Made by a program: the position numbers and the translations under genes
Shown: positions 23,029 through 32,331 of the stretch, piece by piece
Layout of the letters: every line of letters starts with the position of its first letter
How positions within the stretch are numbered: position 1 is the stretch's first letter
Assembly: GCF_000612585.1 (NCBI RefSeq)
Contig: NZ_JFCA01000054.1
Span: 1 to 44,489, forward strand
Length of the DNA stretch: 44,489 bases
Source of the DNA: Pseudomonas sp. CHM02
GTDB lineage: Bacteria; Pseudomonadota; Gammaproteobacteria; Pseudomonadales; Pseudomonadaceae
Direction: 5' to 3'
Notes under the pieces: model-generated
Told to the model about the DNA's origin: nothing
What the model saw: the letters and a program-made list of their open reading frames with translations, nothing else
The model's database searches: none

Positions 23029-24492
23029 CTACGACGAACAACTAATCTCCAGATGCTTCCCCCAATCCGGCGGCCGCTGTGCGTATTGCTCCATCCCCGC
23101 TTGCTCCTCAAACGGTTTGGAAAGCACCTCATGCAACCGCCGCACCTCGCTGTAATCCCCGGATTCGGCGGCAACGATGGCGTTCTGCGCCAGGTAGTTG
23201 CGCAGGATATACAGCGGGTTCACCGCATGCATCCGCGCACGGCGCTGTTCCTCGCTGTAGTCACCATCCCGTGCAACACGCGCCTTGTACTGCTCGGCCC
23301 AGGCATCAAACCCGGCCAGGTCGACGAAGTCATCCCGCAGCCGCGTCACCGCCAGCGCCGCCGACTCATCCCCCAGGCGGCGGAAGAACAGGGTGTAATC
23401 CACGCCGCTGTTCTGCATCAGCTTCAATAGCCGCTCCACCAGCTTCTGGTCATCGTCTTCGGCGGTGGTCAGCCCGAGGCGGCGGCGCATCAGGTCCAGG
23501 TAATTGGCCTGGTACAGCGGCAAGTACAGGCCGAGTGCTTCCTTCAAGGCATCGACGCTGATGAACGGCGTCAACGCCTGCGCCAGGGCGCTGAGGTTCC
23601 ACTGGCCGATTGGCACCTGATTACTGAAGGAGTAACGCCCTTCATGGTCCGAGTGGTTGCAGATGAAGTGCGCGTCAAAGTCATCCAGGAACGCGAACGG
23701 TCCGAAGTCGAAGGTGATGCCCAGGATCGACATATTGTCGGTGTTCATCACGCCGTGGCAGAAGCCATAAGCCTGCCACTTGGCGATCAGTTCGGCATTG
23801 CGCTCGACGATTTCGCGGAACATCGCCAGGTAGGGTTCCGGCTGTTCGCGGCACTCGGGGTAGTGCAGGTTCAGCACGTGCTCGGCCAGCTCGGCCTGCT
23901 GCTCGGGTTTCTTGGTGTAGTAGAAGTACTCGAAATGGCCGAAGCGGATATGGCTGTGCGCCATGCGCAACACCATCGCGCCACGTTCCTGCTTCTCACG
24001 CCACACCGGGGTGTCGGAGCCGATCACGCACAAGGCACGGCTGCTCGGAATGCCCAGCGCGTGCAACGCTTCGGAGGCCAGAAACTCGCGGATTGAGGAG
24101 CGCAGCACGGCCCGCCCATCGCCCATGCGTGAGTAAGGCGTCATCCCGGCGCCCTTGAGGTGCAGGTCCCAATGCTCGCCCGCTTCGTTGTACACCTCGC
24201 CCAGCAACAAGCCACGGCCGTCACCCAGTTGCGGGGTGTAGCCGCCGAACTGATGCCCGGAATAGACCATCGCCCGGGGTTCCGCCTCGGCCCACAGCTT
24301 GTGGCCGCCGAACAGCTCGGCGAACACCGGTGTTTCGGCAACGGCAGGGTCAAGGTCGAGCAGGGCCATGGCGGCCGTGCTCGCCACGACCAGGCGCGGT
24401 GCGTCGAGGGGCTCAGGCAATACGTGGGTCGAGAACGCGTCGCCCAGGCGTGCGAAGCGGTTGTCGAAGGTCAGTTCGTCGAGGGCTTTCAC
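23029..24492 (-). CDS. selO: Protein adenylyltransferase SelO (YdiU)
   Basis: A 487-residue pseudokinase-fold enzyme that transfers AMP from ATP to serine, threonine or tyrosine on proteins in the redox response. Visible family segments include VYSGHQFGGYTPQLGDGR, LHLKGAGMTPYSR, SIREFLASEALHALGIPSSRAL and the metal site FDFGPFAFLDDFD. The C-terminus ends SCSS; in E. coli SelO this cysteine takes part in redox control. The start is a GTG at 24492 with GGAG eight bases upstream. It follows mscK by 48 bp on the same strand, and a perfect hairpin (24502-24529) occupies that gap, its 3' arm touching the ribosome site. Confidence 0.96.
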   Translation of the reverse strand: MKALDELTFDNRFARLGDAFSTHVLPEPLDAPRLVVASTAAMALLDLDPAVAETPVFAELFGGHKLWAEAEPRAMVYSGHQFGGYTPQLGDGRGLLLGEVYNEAGEHWDLHLKGAGMTPYSRMGDGRAVLRSSIREFLASEALHALGIPSSRALCVIGSDTPVWREKQERGAMVLRMAHSHIRFGHFEYFYYTKKPEQQAELAEHVLNLHYPECREQPEPYLAMFREIVERNAELIAKWQAYGFCHGVMNTDNMSILGITFDFGPFAFLDDFDAHFICNHSDHEGRYSFSNQVPIGQWNLSALAQALTPFISVDALKEALGLYLPLYQANYLDLMRRRLGLTTAEDDDQKLVERLLKLMQNSGVDYTLFFRRLGDESAALAVTRLRDDFVDLAGFDAWAEQYKARVARDGDYSEEQRRARMHAVNPLYILRNYLAQNAIVAAESGDYSEVRRLHEVLSKPFEEQAGMEQYAQRPPDWGKHLEISCSS

Positions 24493-24501
24493 CGGCCATC
24501 T

Positions 24502-24529
24502 CCAGCAGAATGTCCGAGCATTCTGCTGG
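24502..24529 (-). promoter_or_regulatory. Perfect hairpin between mscK and selO, next to the selO ribosome site
   Basis: CCAGCAGAATG and CATTCTGCTGG form an 11-bp perfect inverted repeat around a six-base loop. On the transcript the downstream arm runs directly into the GGAG of selO. There is no T run, so it is not an ordinary terminator; it could stabilise an mscK 3' end or limit selO translation. Confidence 0.6.
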
Positions 24530-24540
24530 GGATAGCGCGG

Positions 24541-27500
24541 TTAGTCGAGTTTGCTCGGCGGCGGTTCCTGCACACCGCCGTCGTTGGCGGGCTTGGCCGG
24601 GGTGTCGACCTCCACCAATTTGTATTCCTGGCCGTGAAGGTTCTTGAGGTAGACCTCCATCTGGCGGAACGAGATGTTGATGTGCTCTTTCTTGAACTCG
24701 CGATTGATAAAGCGGTTCACTTCGTCGATTACCGGGTTGCGGTCGCCGAGGTCGCGCACGTGCATGCGCAACTCATGGTCGAGGGTGCTTTCGCCGAAGT
24801 TGAGGAAGTACACATGCGGCTCTGGCTCCTTGAGCACACGTGGGTTGTCGCGGGCGGCCTTGAGCAGCAATTCCTTCACGCGGTCCAGGTCGGAGCCGTA
24901 GTCCACACCCAGCTTCAGCGTGACGCGGGTGATGGTGTCGGTCAGCGACCAGTTGATCAGTTGCCCGGTGATGAAGGTCTTGTTCGGGACAATGATGTCC
25001 TTGCGATCAAAGTCGGTGATCGTGGTGGCGCGGATGCGGATCTTGCTCACTGTACCCGACAGGTTGCCGATGGTGATGGTGTCACCGATGCGCACTGGAC
25101 GCTCGAACAGGATCATGATGCCGGAGATGAAGTTGGCGAAGATCTCCTGCATGCCGAAGCCCAGGCCCACCGACAGCGCCGCCACCAGCCATTGCAACTT
25201 GTCCCAGCTCACGCCCAGCGTGGACAGGGTCGACACGAAGCCGACACCGGCAATGATGTAGGACAGCAACGTAGTGGTGGCATAGGCGCTGCCTTGTGCC
25301 AGGTCCAGCTTGGACAGCACCAGCACTTCGAGCAAGCCCGGCAGGTTGCGCGCCAGCGCGAAGGTAATGCCGATGATGATCAGCGCGCCGAGCAAGTCGC
25401 CGATGCTGATGGGCACCATGCTGATATTGGCGCCGGTGCCGCTGGTGTATTCGTACAGCGTGACGTTGTCCAGGTAGGAAAACACCGAGATCAGGTCCGA
25501 CCACACCCAGTACAGTGCGGCGATAAAGCCGCCAAGCAGAGCCAGGCGAATCAGGCGCATGGACTGTTCGTTGACCTGTTCGATGTCCAGGGTCGGTTCT
25601 TCGATCACCGCTTCACCGTCGCCGGCTTCCTTGGCGGCCTGGCGTTTGGCCAGGGCGCGCGCATAGGCCAGGCGCCGGGCGGCAACGCCCAGGCCGCGAA
25701 CGAAGGTGGCTTCGATCACCAGCCAGAACATCAGCAGGTACAGGGTATTGATCAACCGGTCGCTGAGCTTGAGCGCGGTGTAGTAGTAGCCGAAGCACAC
25801 GGCGATAAACAACGCAATGGGCAGCGCGGTGAACAGCAGGCCCACGGCCTTGCGGAACAGCGAGGCTTTTTCATGGGTGGGGCTGTGCAACAGCAAGCGG
25901 CCCAGCAGCCAGGCCATCAGCGCGTAGCAGGTCAGTACCACGCCGATGCCCAGCACGTCGTCGGCGAGTGCTGCCGGTTGGTGCTCGGCAATCGCTACCA
26001 CGGCCACCAGCGCGAGCACCACCAGCCCGAGCTTGCGCACCCAGCCTTGCAGGAATTCGACCTGGGGCTTTTCCCAACGGAAGTGCAGTTCGGCCACGCC
26101 GCCCGGCGCCAGGATGCGGTAGGCGGTGTAGAACACCAGCCACGCCTGGGCGATCTGCAAGAGCGCAGCGCCCAGGTTGGCGTTTTGCCCACGGGCGTCG
26201 ATTTGCAGCGCGTAGCCGCACAGTGCCAGGCCCAGGGATACCGGCATCGCCAGCAGGATATTGATCAGGATGGCCTGCGGCGTGTGCCACTGGCTGTCGC
26301 GCTTGAAGTGGCCGATGTCCAGGTGGACCTTGTTCAGGCGCTGGTACAGGTTCTTGCGGCGCCACAGCAGTGCACCGATCAACAGCAGCAGTGGCAGGAA
26401 CAGCAGTGGGCGCTGGGTCAGGCCGTCATACAGTTCGCTGACGCTGGAGGCCCAGGGCAGGGTGGCGACTTGCTTGCTCAGGTGCGCCGGCACCGTTTCC
26501 AGCCACTCGGTATCCAGCGGTTTGTTGCTGGGGATCCAGAACATCTGCTCGTCCAGCGTCGCCCGCAGGGTCGTGGCGGTGCTGAGCAGTTGTTTCTGGT
26601 TCAGTTGCAGGGTGATGGATTCGTTGAGCAGCGCGCTCAGCTCGCGGCTCAGGCGTTCCAGCAGGTCGCTGCGGGTGATCGCCAGTTCCAGCAGGGTGCG
26701 GCGCAGTTGCGGGGTGACATCTTCCGGCGACTGGTTCGCCAGCAAGTTATCCACATAAGTGCTTGGCGAACTGATCAGCTCGCGCTGCTGGTTGACCTCG
26801 AACTGGTACAGGCGAATGTTGGCGATATCGTCCGCCAGGTCGCGGTCCACTGTCAGGCGCGGCAGGGCCTGCTTCTGTTTGTAGAGAATCTTGGACAGCA
26901 GCAGGCTGCCTTTGAGCACGTTGATTTGCTCGTCCAGGGCCGAATCGCTCTGGGTCACGGTGTCGAGCTGCTGCTTGGTCTGCAGGTTTTTCTGGGTCAG
27001 GTCGTTGAGGCGGTCGGTACTTTTGAGCAGGTAGTCGGACAGCTTCAGGTTCGCCGCGCTTTCCGTGGCCAGCAGGCTGCTGCCGCCGGCCTTTTGCGCT
27101 TCGATGGACTGTTGGGTCACGGTCTGCTGGGACTGGGCCAGGCGCTTCTGATTGATCAGGGTCTGCAGGTCCTGGATCTCTTGTTCCAGGCGCGCGGTTT
27201 TTTCCATCACCAGGTCGTGCTGGCTGTTGCCCAGGTCTTGCAGTTGGCTGTTGCCGGCCAGTTCCTGGCGGCGCAGGGGGATCAGCGCGTTGAGGGCCGC
27301 GAGCTCGGCGTTGAGCTGGTTGCGCTGGTCGCCGCTGAGGGTTTTACCGTTGTCCTTGCCGGCCTTGAGGATCGAATTGATCTGCAGGATGCGCGTCTGG
27401 CTGCTGCTGATTTCGGTCTGGGCGCGCTCGGGGCGGGTCTGGGCGGCGATGGACAGGCTGTTGGCGTCGGCCAGTTCTTTTTGCAGGTCACCTTGCTGGG

Positions 27501-27879
27501 TGGTGCGCTGCACCAGCAACTGCTCAAGCTGCGGCACCGGCAGGGTGGCGTAGCGCTGGGCGACCGGGATGATTTTGGTGGCCTTGAGCCGGGTCAGCTC
27601 GCGCTGGTTGTCGCCGGTCTGGCGCGGCGCGTCTTCCAACTGGCGCTTGAGGTCGACCAGGCGCTGCTCGTAATCCTGCTTGTTGCCCAGGTACGTCAGG
27701 GTCTGTTGCAGGATGGTCTGCAGCGCCTTCATGTCGGCGTCGGGCAGCTTGCGGTCGGGCAGCTTGTCCAGGGTTTGCTGGATGGCGTCGGCGCTGGGCG
27801 GGTCGGCCGCGTGAACGGTGCCGACACAAAGGGTCAGGCCCAGCAGGGCAGTGGCGAGGAACGTGCGCAGGGTAGGCAT
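24541..27879 (-). CDS. mscK: Large mechanosensitive channel, MscK/KefA family
   Basis: A 1112-residue inner-membrane channel protein, close to the length of E. coli MscK. It has a signal peptide (LATALLGLTLCVGTVHA), a long helical periplasmic region to about residue 480 and about ten membrane segments. The C-terminal MscS core follows: the pore helix region ALSVGLGFGMQEIFANFISGIMILFERPVRIGD near residue 900, then GTVSKIRIRATTITDFDRKDIIVPN. It opens under membrane tension to release solutes at osmotic downshock. ATG at 27879 is chosen because the signal peptide starts there. The antiporter gene ends 50 bp upstream and selO starts 48 bp downstream, all on one strand, so they may form one operon for ion and redox stress. 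Confidence 0.93.
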   Translation of the reverse strand: MPTLRTFLATALLGLTLCVGTVHAADPPSADAIQQTLDKLPDRKLPDADMKALQTILQQTLTYLGNKQDYEQRLVDLKRQLEDAPRQTGDNQRELTRLKATKIIPVAQRYATLPVPQLEQLLVQRTTQQGDLQKELADANSLSIAAQTRPERAQTEISSSQTRILQINSILKAGKDNGKTLSGDQRNQLNAELAALNALIPLRRQELAGNSQLQDLGNSQHDLVMEKTARLEQEIQDLQTLINQKRLAQSQQTVTQQSIEAQKAGGSSLLATESAANLKLSDYLLKSTDRLNDLTQKNLQTKQQLDTVTQSDSALDEQINVLKGSLLLSKILYKQKQALPRLTVDRDLADDIANIRLYQFEVNQQRELISSPSTYVDNLLANQSPEDVTPQLRRTLLELAITRSDLLERLSRELSALLNESITLQLNQKQLLSTATTLRATLDEQMFWIPSNKPLDTEWLETVPAHLSKQVATLPWASSVSELYDGLTQRPLLFLPLLLLIGALLWRRKNLYQRLNKVHLDIGHFKRDSQWHTPQAILINILLAMPVSLGLALCGYALQIDARGQNANLGAALLQIAQAWLVFYTAYRILAPGGVAELHFRWEKPQVEFLQGWVRKLGLVVLALVAVVAIAEHQPAALADDVLGIGVVLTCYALMAWLLGRLLLHSPTHEKASLFRKAVGLLFTALPIALFIAVCFGYYYTALKLSDRLINTLYLLMFWLVIEATFVRGLGVAARRLAYARALAKRQAAKEAGDGEAVIEEPTLDIEQVNEQSMRLIRLALLGGFIAALYWVWSDLISVFSYLDNVTLYEYTSGTGANISMVPISIGDLLGALIIIGITFALARNLPGLLEVLVLSKLDLAQGSAYATTTLLSYIIAGVGFVSTLSTLGVSWDKLQWLVAALSVGLGFGMQEIFANFISGIMILFERPVRIGDTITIGNLSGTVSKIRIRATTITDFDRKDIIVPNKTFITGQLINWSLTDTITRVTLKLGVDYGSDLDRVKELLLKAARDNPRVLKEPEPHVYFLNFGESTLDHELRMHVRDLGDRNPVIDEVNRFINREFKKEHINISFRQMEVYLKNLHGQEYKLVEVDTPAKPANDGGVQEPPPSKLD

Positions 27880-27929
27880 AGAGACCGGTCTTGCAAGGTG
27901 AAGAATCGGGGGCGTCGTCGCCCCGCAGT

Positions 27930-29672
27930 TTAGAGGAAGAGTCCGGGACCCGGGCGACTTCCTTCGGGGAATCTGACGCCCACTTTGCCGATCTTGTTCC
28001 CGTCCATGACCGCGACGGTCCAGATGGTGTTGTTCCACTCCACCTGGTCGCCGACGATGGGGGCGCCGCCGACTTTCTGAGTGATGAAGCTGCTCAGTGG
28101 CATGTCCGGGTCGATGCCCTCCAGCTTCAGGCCGTACAGGGCGGAAACCGCACCCAGCTGGGCGTCGCCTTCCAGCACGAAGTCGCCGAAGAAGCGCAGG
28201 TCGAGGCCGCGTTGCGGCGCCTGGCTGAACAGTTTGCCCAGCGCCGGCAGGTTGTGTTCATGGCCGATCACGCAGAGCAAATCGCCGACTTCCAGCACCG
28301 TACTACCCGACGGATGGAGCAGTTGCTGGCCACGGAACAGCGCGGCAATCCGCGTACCTTCGGGCATTTTCAGCTCGCGCAGGGCGGCACCGATGCACCA
28401 TTTTTCCGCGCCCAGGCGGTAGACGAACAGCTCCCACTCGCTGGTGACGTGGACTTCCAGGGCCGCACGGGAAATCGGCGCCGGGTCCGGTGGTACGGTG
28501 ACCTTGAGCAGCTTGGCCACCCACGGCAGGCTCGTGCCCTGCACCAGCAGCGACACCAGCACGATAAAGAACGCCAGGTTGAAGTACAGCTGCGCATGGG
28601 GCAGTCCGGCCATCAGCGGGAACACCGCCAGGATGATCGGCACCGCGCCCCGCAGGCCGACCCAGGCGATAAAGGCTTTTTCGCGGCCGTGGAATGCCTT
28701 GAACGGCAGCAGGCCGACCATTACCGACAACGGCCGCGCAAACAGGATCATCCACAGCGCCAGGCCCAGGGCCGGCAGGGCGATGGGCAGCAAGTCATGG
28801 GGCGTGACCAGCAGGCCCAGCACCAGGAACATGCCGATCTGTGCCAGCCAGGCCATGCCGTCGAGCATATGCAAAATGCCATGACGGCTGCGCACCGGGC
28901 GGTTGCCGATCACCAGGCCGCACAGGTACACGGCGAGGAAGCCGCTGCCGTGCAGGGCGTTGGTCAGGGCAAACACGAACAGACCGCCGGCGATCACCAG
29001 GATCGGGTACAGGCCGGTGGCCAGGTTGATGCGGTTGACCATCTGCAGCATCAACCAGCCGCCGCCCAGGCCAACCACGCCGCCGATGCCGAATTCGCGC
29101 ACCAGGTGCGTCAGCAGGCTCCAGTGCAGGCCGGTCTGGCCGCTGGCGAGCATGTCGATCAAGGTGACGGTGAGGAACACCGCCATCGGGTCGTTGCTGC
29201 CGGATTCGATTTCCAGGCTGGCGGTGACCCGTTCGTTCAGGCCCTTGCCGCCGAGCAGCGAGAATACTGCCGCGGCGTCCGTCGAGCCGACGATGGCGCC
29301 GATCAACAGGCCCTGGACGATGTTGAGGTCAAACAGCCAGGCCGCCGCCATGCCGGTGAGGCCGGTGGTAATCAACACCCCCACCGTGGCCAGCGACAAC
29401 GCCGGCCAGAGTGCCACGCGGAAACTCGCCACCCGGGTGCGCAAGCCACCATCGAGCAGGATCACGGCCAGGGCGAGGTTGCCCACCAGGTAGGCGGTCG
29501 GGTAGTTGTCGAAGATGATGCCACCGCCGTCGACGCCGGCGACCATGCCCACGGCCAGGATGATCACCAGGATCGGGATGCCCAGGCGGGACGAAAGAGA
29601 ACTCACCAGAATGCTCGCACTCACCAGCAACGCGCCGATCAAGAACAGGCTGTTGATGGTCGTCGCATTCAA
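27930..29672 (-). CDS. nhaP2: K+/H+ antiporter, NhaP2/CvrA family (CPA1)
   Basis: A 580-residue cation/proton antiporter. The first two thirds hold about 12 membrane segments, with GIPILVIILAVGMVAGVDG near the start and the ion-binding region GSTDAAAVFSLLG and GSNDPMAVFLTV of CPA1 proteins. The C-terminal third carries a TrkA-C-like cytosolic domain (GTRIAALFRGQQLLHPSGSTVLEVGD) for regulation by potassium or nucleotide. The likely start is TTG at 29672 with GGAG eight bases upstream, giving the family's usual N-terminus and length; a longer start at 29717 adds an unlikely extension. It exports potassium in exchange for protons, suited to its position before mscK. Confidence 0.92.
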   Translation of the reverse strand: MNATTINSLFLIGALLVSASILVSSLSSRLGIPILVIILAVGMVAGVDGGGIIFDNYPTAYLVGNLALAVILLDGGLRTRVASFRVALWPALSLATVGVLITTGLTGMAAAWLFDLNIVQGLLIGAIVGSTDAAAVFSLLGGKGLNERVTASLEIESGSNDPMAVFLTVTLIDMLASGQTGLHWSLLTHLVREFGIGGVVGLGGGWLMLQMVNRINLATGLYPILVIAGGLFVFALTNALHGSGFLAVYLCGLVIGNRPVRSRHGILHMLDGMAWLAQIGMFLVLGLLVTPHDLLPIALPALGLALWMILFARPLSVMVGLLPFKAFHGREKAFIAWVGLRGAVPIILAVFPLMAGLPHAQLYFNLAFFIVLVSLLVQGTSLPWVAKLLKVTVPPDPAPISRAALEVHVTSEWELFVYRLGAEKWCIGAALRELKMPEGTRIAALFRGQQLLHPSGSTVLEVGDLLCVIGHEHNLPALGKLFSQAPQRGLDLRFFGDFVLEGDAQLGAVSALYGLKLEGIDPDMPLSSFITQKVGGAPIVGDQVEWNNTIWTVAVMDGNKIGKVGVRFPEGSRPGPGLFL

Positions 29673-29804
29673 AGGCAGTACTCCATGAGCAAACAAGACG
29701 GGGCGCAAACTGACCATGCAGTCTGCGTGCCAGCGATTCTAACCTGTTGAATTGCTGCGCTGTCAAAAAGCTTTTGTGGGGGACGCCCTGTGTTGGGGAA
29801 ATCC

Positions 29805-29882
29805 TGTAGGAGCCGGCTTGCCGGCGATTCAGGCGGCGCGGTGTGTCAGGTATGCAGCCATCGCCGGCAAGCCGGCTCCTAC
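29805..29882. repeat. REPIN (TGTAGGAGCCGGCTTGCCGGCGAT family)
   Basis: The arms TGTAGGAGCCGGCTTGCC and GGCAAGCCGGCTCCTAC enclose a centre different from that of the sister copy at 22314-22379. It sits between the chemoreceptor stop and the antiporter start on the minus strand, within about 140 bp of the antiporter start. Confidence 0.92.
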
Positions 29883-29899
29883 CGGGTGGGGCGTGTCAG

Positions 29900-31525
29900 T
29901 TAGAGGCGGAAGCGGCCCACCATCCCATTCAAGTCCACCGCCAGGCGCGACAGCTCGCTGCTCGCCGCACTGGTCTGGCTGGCGCCCGTGGCCGATTGCA
30001 CCGACAGGTCGCGAATGTTCACCAGGTTGCGGTCAACTTCCCGTGCCACTTGGGCCTGCTCTTCCGCCGCGCTGGCGATCACCAGGTTGCGTTCGTTGAT
30101 CTCGACGATCGCGGTGTTGATGGTATCCAACGACATCCCGGCACCTTTGGCGATGTTCAGCGTCGATTCGGCGCGTTCCGTACTGTTACGCATCGAATCC
30201 ACTGCATGCTCGGTGCCGGCCTGGATGCTGCCGATCATCCGCTCGATCTCGCTGGTCGACTGCTGGGTACGATGGGCCAGGGCCCGCACTTCATCGGCCA
30301 CCACCGCAAAGCCGCGGCCGGCCTCACCGGCGCGCGCCGCTTCGATGGCGGCGTTCAGGGCCAGCAGGTTGGTCTGGTCGGCCAGGCCGCGGATCACGTC
30401 GAGCACCTTGCCGATATCACGCGATTCATTGGCCAGGTCGCCGATCAGGGTGGCGGTGGCTTGCACGTCGCCGCTCATGCGTTCGATGGCGCTGACGGTT
30501 TCCTGCACCAGATCCCGGCCATCACCGGCGGAAGTGGTGGCGTTGCGCGAAGCTTCGGAGGTGCTGACCGCATTGCGCGCGACTTCTTCGACGGCGCTGG
30601 TCATCTCGTTCACCGCGGTGGCGGCTTGTTCGATTTCGTTGTTTTGCTGGGTCAGGCCGCGGGCGCTTTCGTCAGTCACGGCGTTCAGTTCCTCCGCCGC
30701 CGACGCCAACTGGGTCGCCGAGCCGGCGATACGTTGCAGGGTGTCGCGCAGTTTGTCCTGCATCTTGGCCATGGCCGCCAGCAGGCGTCCGGCTTCGTCG
30801 TTGCCGTCGACCTTGATCGGGCGGGTCAGGTTGCCCTCGGCCACTTCTTCGGCGGCTTCCAGCGCCTGGGCGATGGGCAGGGTGATGCTGCGGGTCAGCA
30901 GCCAGGCGAACAGCATGGTCAGCGCCGTGGCGATCACCAGCAGGCCCACCACCAGGTCAAAGGCCAGGTTGTACTGGTCTTCGGCTTGCTGGTTGGTGGC
31001 CAGGGCCATCTTGTTGTTGATGTCCAGCAGGCGGTTGAGTACCGCGTTGACCTGATCGGAGTTGCTCAGCAGCTCGGTGTTGAGCAGGGTGCGCAGCGCT
31101 TCGATCTGGTTGTCGCGCGAGAGGCTCTTCATGCGCTCTTCGATCTGATGGTACTGGCCGAGCAGGCGCACGTAGTCGTCGTAGGCCGCACGCTCTTCGC
31201 TGCTGTCGATCAGCTTTTCGTAAATGCCCTGGGCGGTGCGGATCTGCTGGTTGCGCAGTTCAAAGGCTTCCAGGGTTTTTTGCTGGACCTCCGGTTCACG
31301 GTTGGTCAGCAGGCGGTACGACAGCACCCGCAGACGCAGGGTCAGTTGGGTGAATTCATCGAGGGCGCGAATGCTCGGCACACTGGACAAGGTGATGTCT
31401 TCGGTGGCACCACGGATCTTGCTCATTTGGTTCAGGGCGAACACGCCGAGAAACAGCATCAACGCGCCAATCAACGCAAAGCCGAGGAAGGCCCTCGGAG
31501 CGATATTCATATTACGAAGCGACAT
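29900..31525 (-). CDS. Methyl-accepting chemotaxis protein
   Basis: A 541-residue chemoreceptor. A first membrane helix (AFLGFALIGALMLFLGVFAL) is followed by a periplasmic sensor of about 155 residues predicted to be a four-helix bundle, then a second helix (LAFDLVVGLLVIATALTMLFAWLL), a HAMP domain (residues about 210-265) and the coiled-coil signalling domain. The hairpin tip VIRGLADQTNLLALNAAIEAARAGE is conserved, so it should couple to CheA and CheW. There is no C-terminal pentapeptide for CheR or CheB. The ligand cannot be predicted. ATG at 31525 has an AGGA ribosome site, and the gene is alone in its transcription unit. Confidence 0.95.
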   Translation of the reverse strand: MSLRNMNIAPRAFLGFALIGALMLFLGVFALNQMSKIRGATEDITLSSVPSIRALDEFTQLTLRLRVLSYRLLTNREPEVQQKTLEAFELRNQQIRTAQGIYEKLIDSSEERAAYDDYVRLLGQYHQIEERMKSLSRDNQIEALRTLLNTELLSNSDQVNAVLNRLLDINNKMALATNQQAEDQYNLAFDLVVGLLVIATALTMLFAWLLTRSITLPIAQALEAAEEVAEGNLTRPIKVDGNDEAGRLLAAMAKMQDKLRDTLQRIAGSATQLASAAEELNAVTDESARGLTQQNNEIEQAATAVNEMTSAVEEVARNAVSTSEASRNATTSAGDGRDLVQETVSAIERMSGDVQATATLIGDLANESRDIGKVLDVIRGLADQTNLLALNAAIEAARAGEAGRGFAVVADEVRALAHRTQQSTSEIERMIGSIQAGTEHAVDSMRNSTERAESTLNIAKGAGMSLDTINTAIVEINERNLVIASAAEEQAQVAREVDRNLVNIRDLSVQSATGASQTSAASSELSRLAVDLNGMVGRFRL

Positions 31526-31803
31526 GCGGGAATCCTGGGGGAGAGCGCGATCCGTGCGGCCATGAGACGGGGTGTCCCTCTCTATCGGACGTACGACTAA
31601 AGTCTAAAGGGGGCTGTGCGTTTTTGTCGCATCTGACGAGGGGGGTTGGCCGATTCAGGAACCAGATCGGGTAAATGCAGTCACTAAGGCTCGACAGTGC
31701 GGCCCGGCCCTTGAATATCGGGCTGCGCGCCAGGGATAACCCTGGCATCCGAGGTGATTTTTCTTTATCGTCACCGCCCTTTGAAAAAGCCCGAGAAATC
31801 AAA
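31526..31803. promoter_or_regulatory. Divergent gap between the chemoreceptor and the zapB-like gene
   Basis: This 278-bp gap must hold promoters for both genes. The clear structure in it is GCCAGGG-ATAA-CCCTGGC (31729-31746), a seven-base-pair stem about 60 bases before the zapB-like start, followed by an interrupted inverted repeat GGTGA...TCACC. I could not fix a -10/-35 pair on either strand. Confidence 0.4.
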
Positions 31804-32034
31804 ATGTTAGAAGCATCCCTCAGCCAACTGGAACAACTGGTCAGCGACTTGGTACAGCAGAATCAGGAACTGCTGGGCAGCAACGAATCCCTCAAGGCCG
31901 AACTGGCGCGTGCCAAGGATGAGAACGACAGCCTGCAACTGAACCTGATGGAGCAGGAAGAGAAGCACGGCGCCACCGCCGCCCGTATCCAGGCGCTGGT
32001 TGAGCGTGTGAGCGCAGGGCCTGTCAGCGCATGA
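31804..32034 (+). CDS. ZapB-like coiled-coil protein (TIGR02449 type)
   Basis: A 76-residue protein that is almost entirely coiled coil: LEASLSQLEQLVSDLVQQNQELLGSNESLKAELARAKDEN shows leucines and other hydrophobics in heptads. Small proteins of this kind accompany zapA in Pseudomonas and are named TIGR02449 or ZapB-like. ATG at 31804 is the natural start; the longer upstream reading lacks support. Its stop overlaps the ZapA-like start (ATGA), so the two are translated together. It probably bridges ZapA at the division ring, but this is inferred from partner and shape. Confidence 0.85.
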   Translation: MLEASLSQLEQLVSDLVQQNQELLGSNESLKAELARAKDENDSLQLNLMEQEEKHGATAARIQALVERVSAGPVSA

Positions 32035-32324
32035 GTGAAGGGATAAAGGTCGTTTCGATTCTCGGAGAGGATTACTCGATCAAGGCACCGGCCGGGGAAG
32101 AAAAAACCCTGATGCACGCCGTGACCCTGCTCAAGGCGTCCCTTGCCACCACCAAGAAAAAGTACCCGACCCTGATCGGTGACAAATTACTGGTGCTGGC
32201 GGCGCTGAACCTGTGCGCCGAGCAGATCGAAATGCAACAGGCTCACCAGCAGGAACTCGACCGTTACCAAGAGCAAGTCAGCGCCACGGTCGATGTGATT
32301 TCCAAGGCGATCGGAACGCCTTGA
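32031..32324 (+). CDS. zapA: ZapA-like cell division protein
   Basis: A 97-residue protein of the ZapA family, which cross-links FtsZ filaments. Family features are the short N-terminal beta part (VVSILGEDYSIKAPAGEE), the globular GDKLLVLAALNLC segment and the long C-terminal helix (EQIEMQQAHQQELDRYQEQV). Unlike the zapA locus known in pseudomonads there is no room for 6S RNA downstream: the convergent acyl-CoA dehydrogenase stop lies seven bases away. It may therefore be a second, diverged copy, or the locus may have been rearranged. Confidence 0.85.
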   Translation: MSEGIKVVSILGEDYSIKAPAGEEKTLMHAVTLLKASLATTKKKYPTLIGDKLLVLAALNLCAEQIEMQQAHQQELDRYQEQVSATVDVISKAIGTP

Positions 32325-32331
32325 TCAGGGC

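Noticed and set aside
27891..29750. Long frame opposite the antiporter gene
   Set aside because: Same reason: composition typical of an antisense shadow, no start signal, and the opposite strand encodes a clear CPA1 antiporter.
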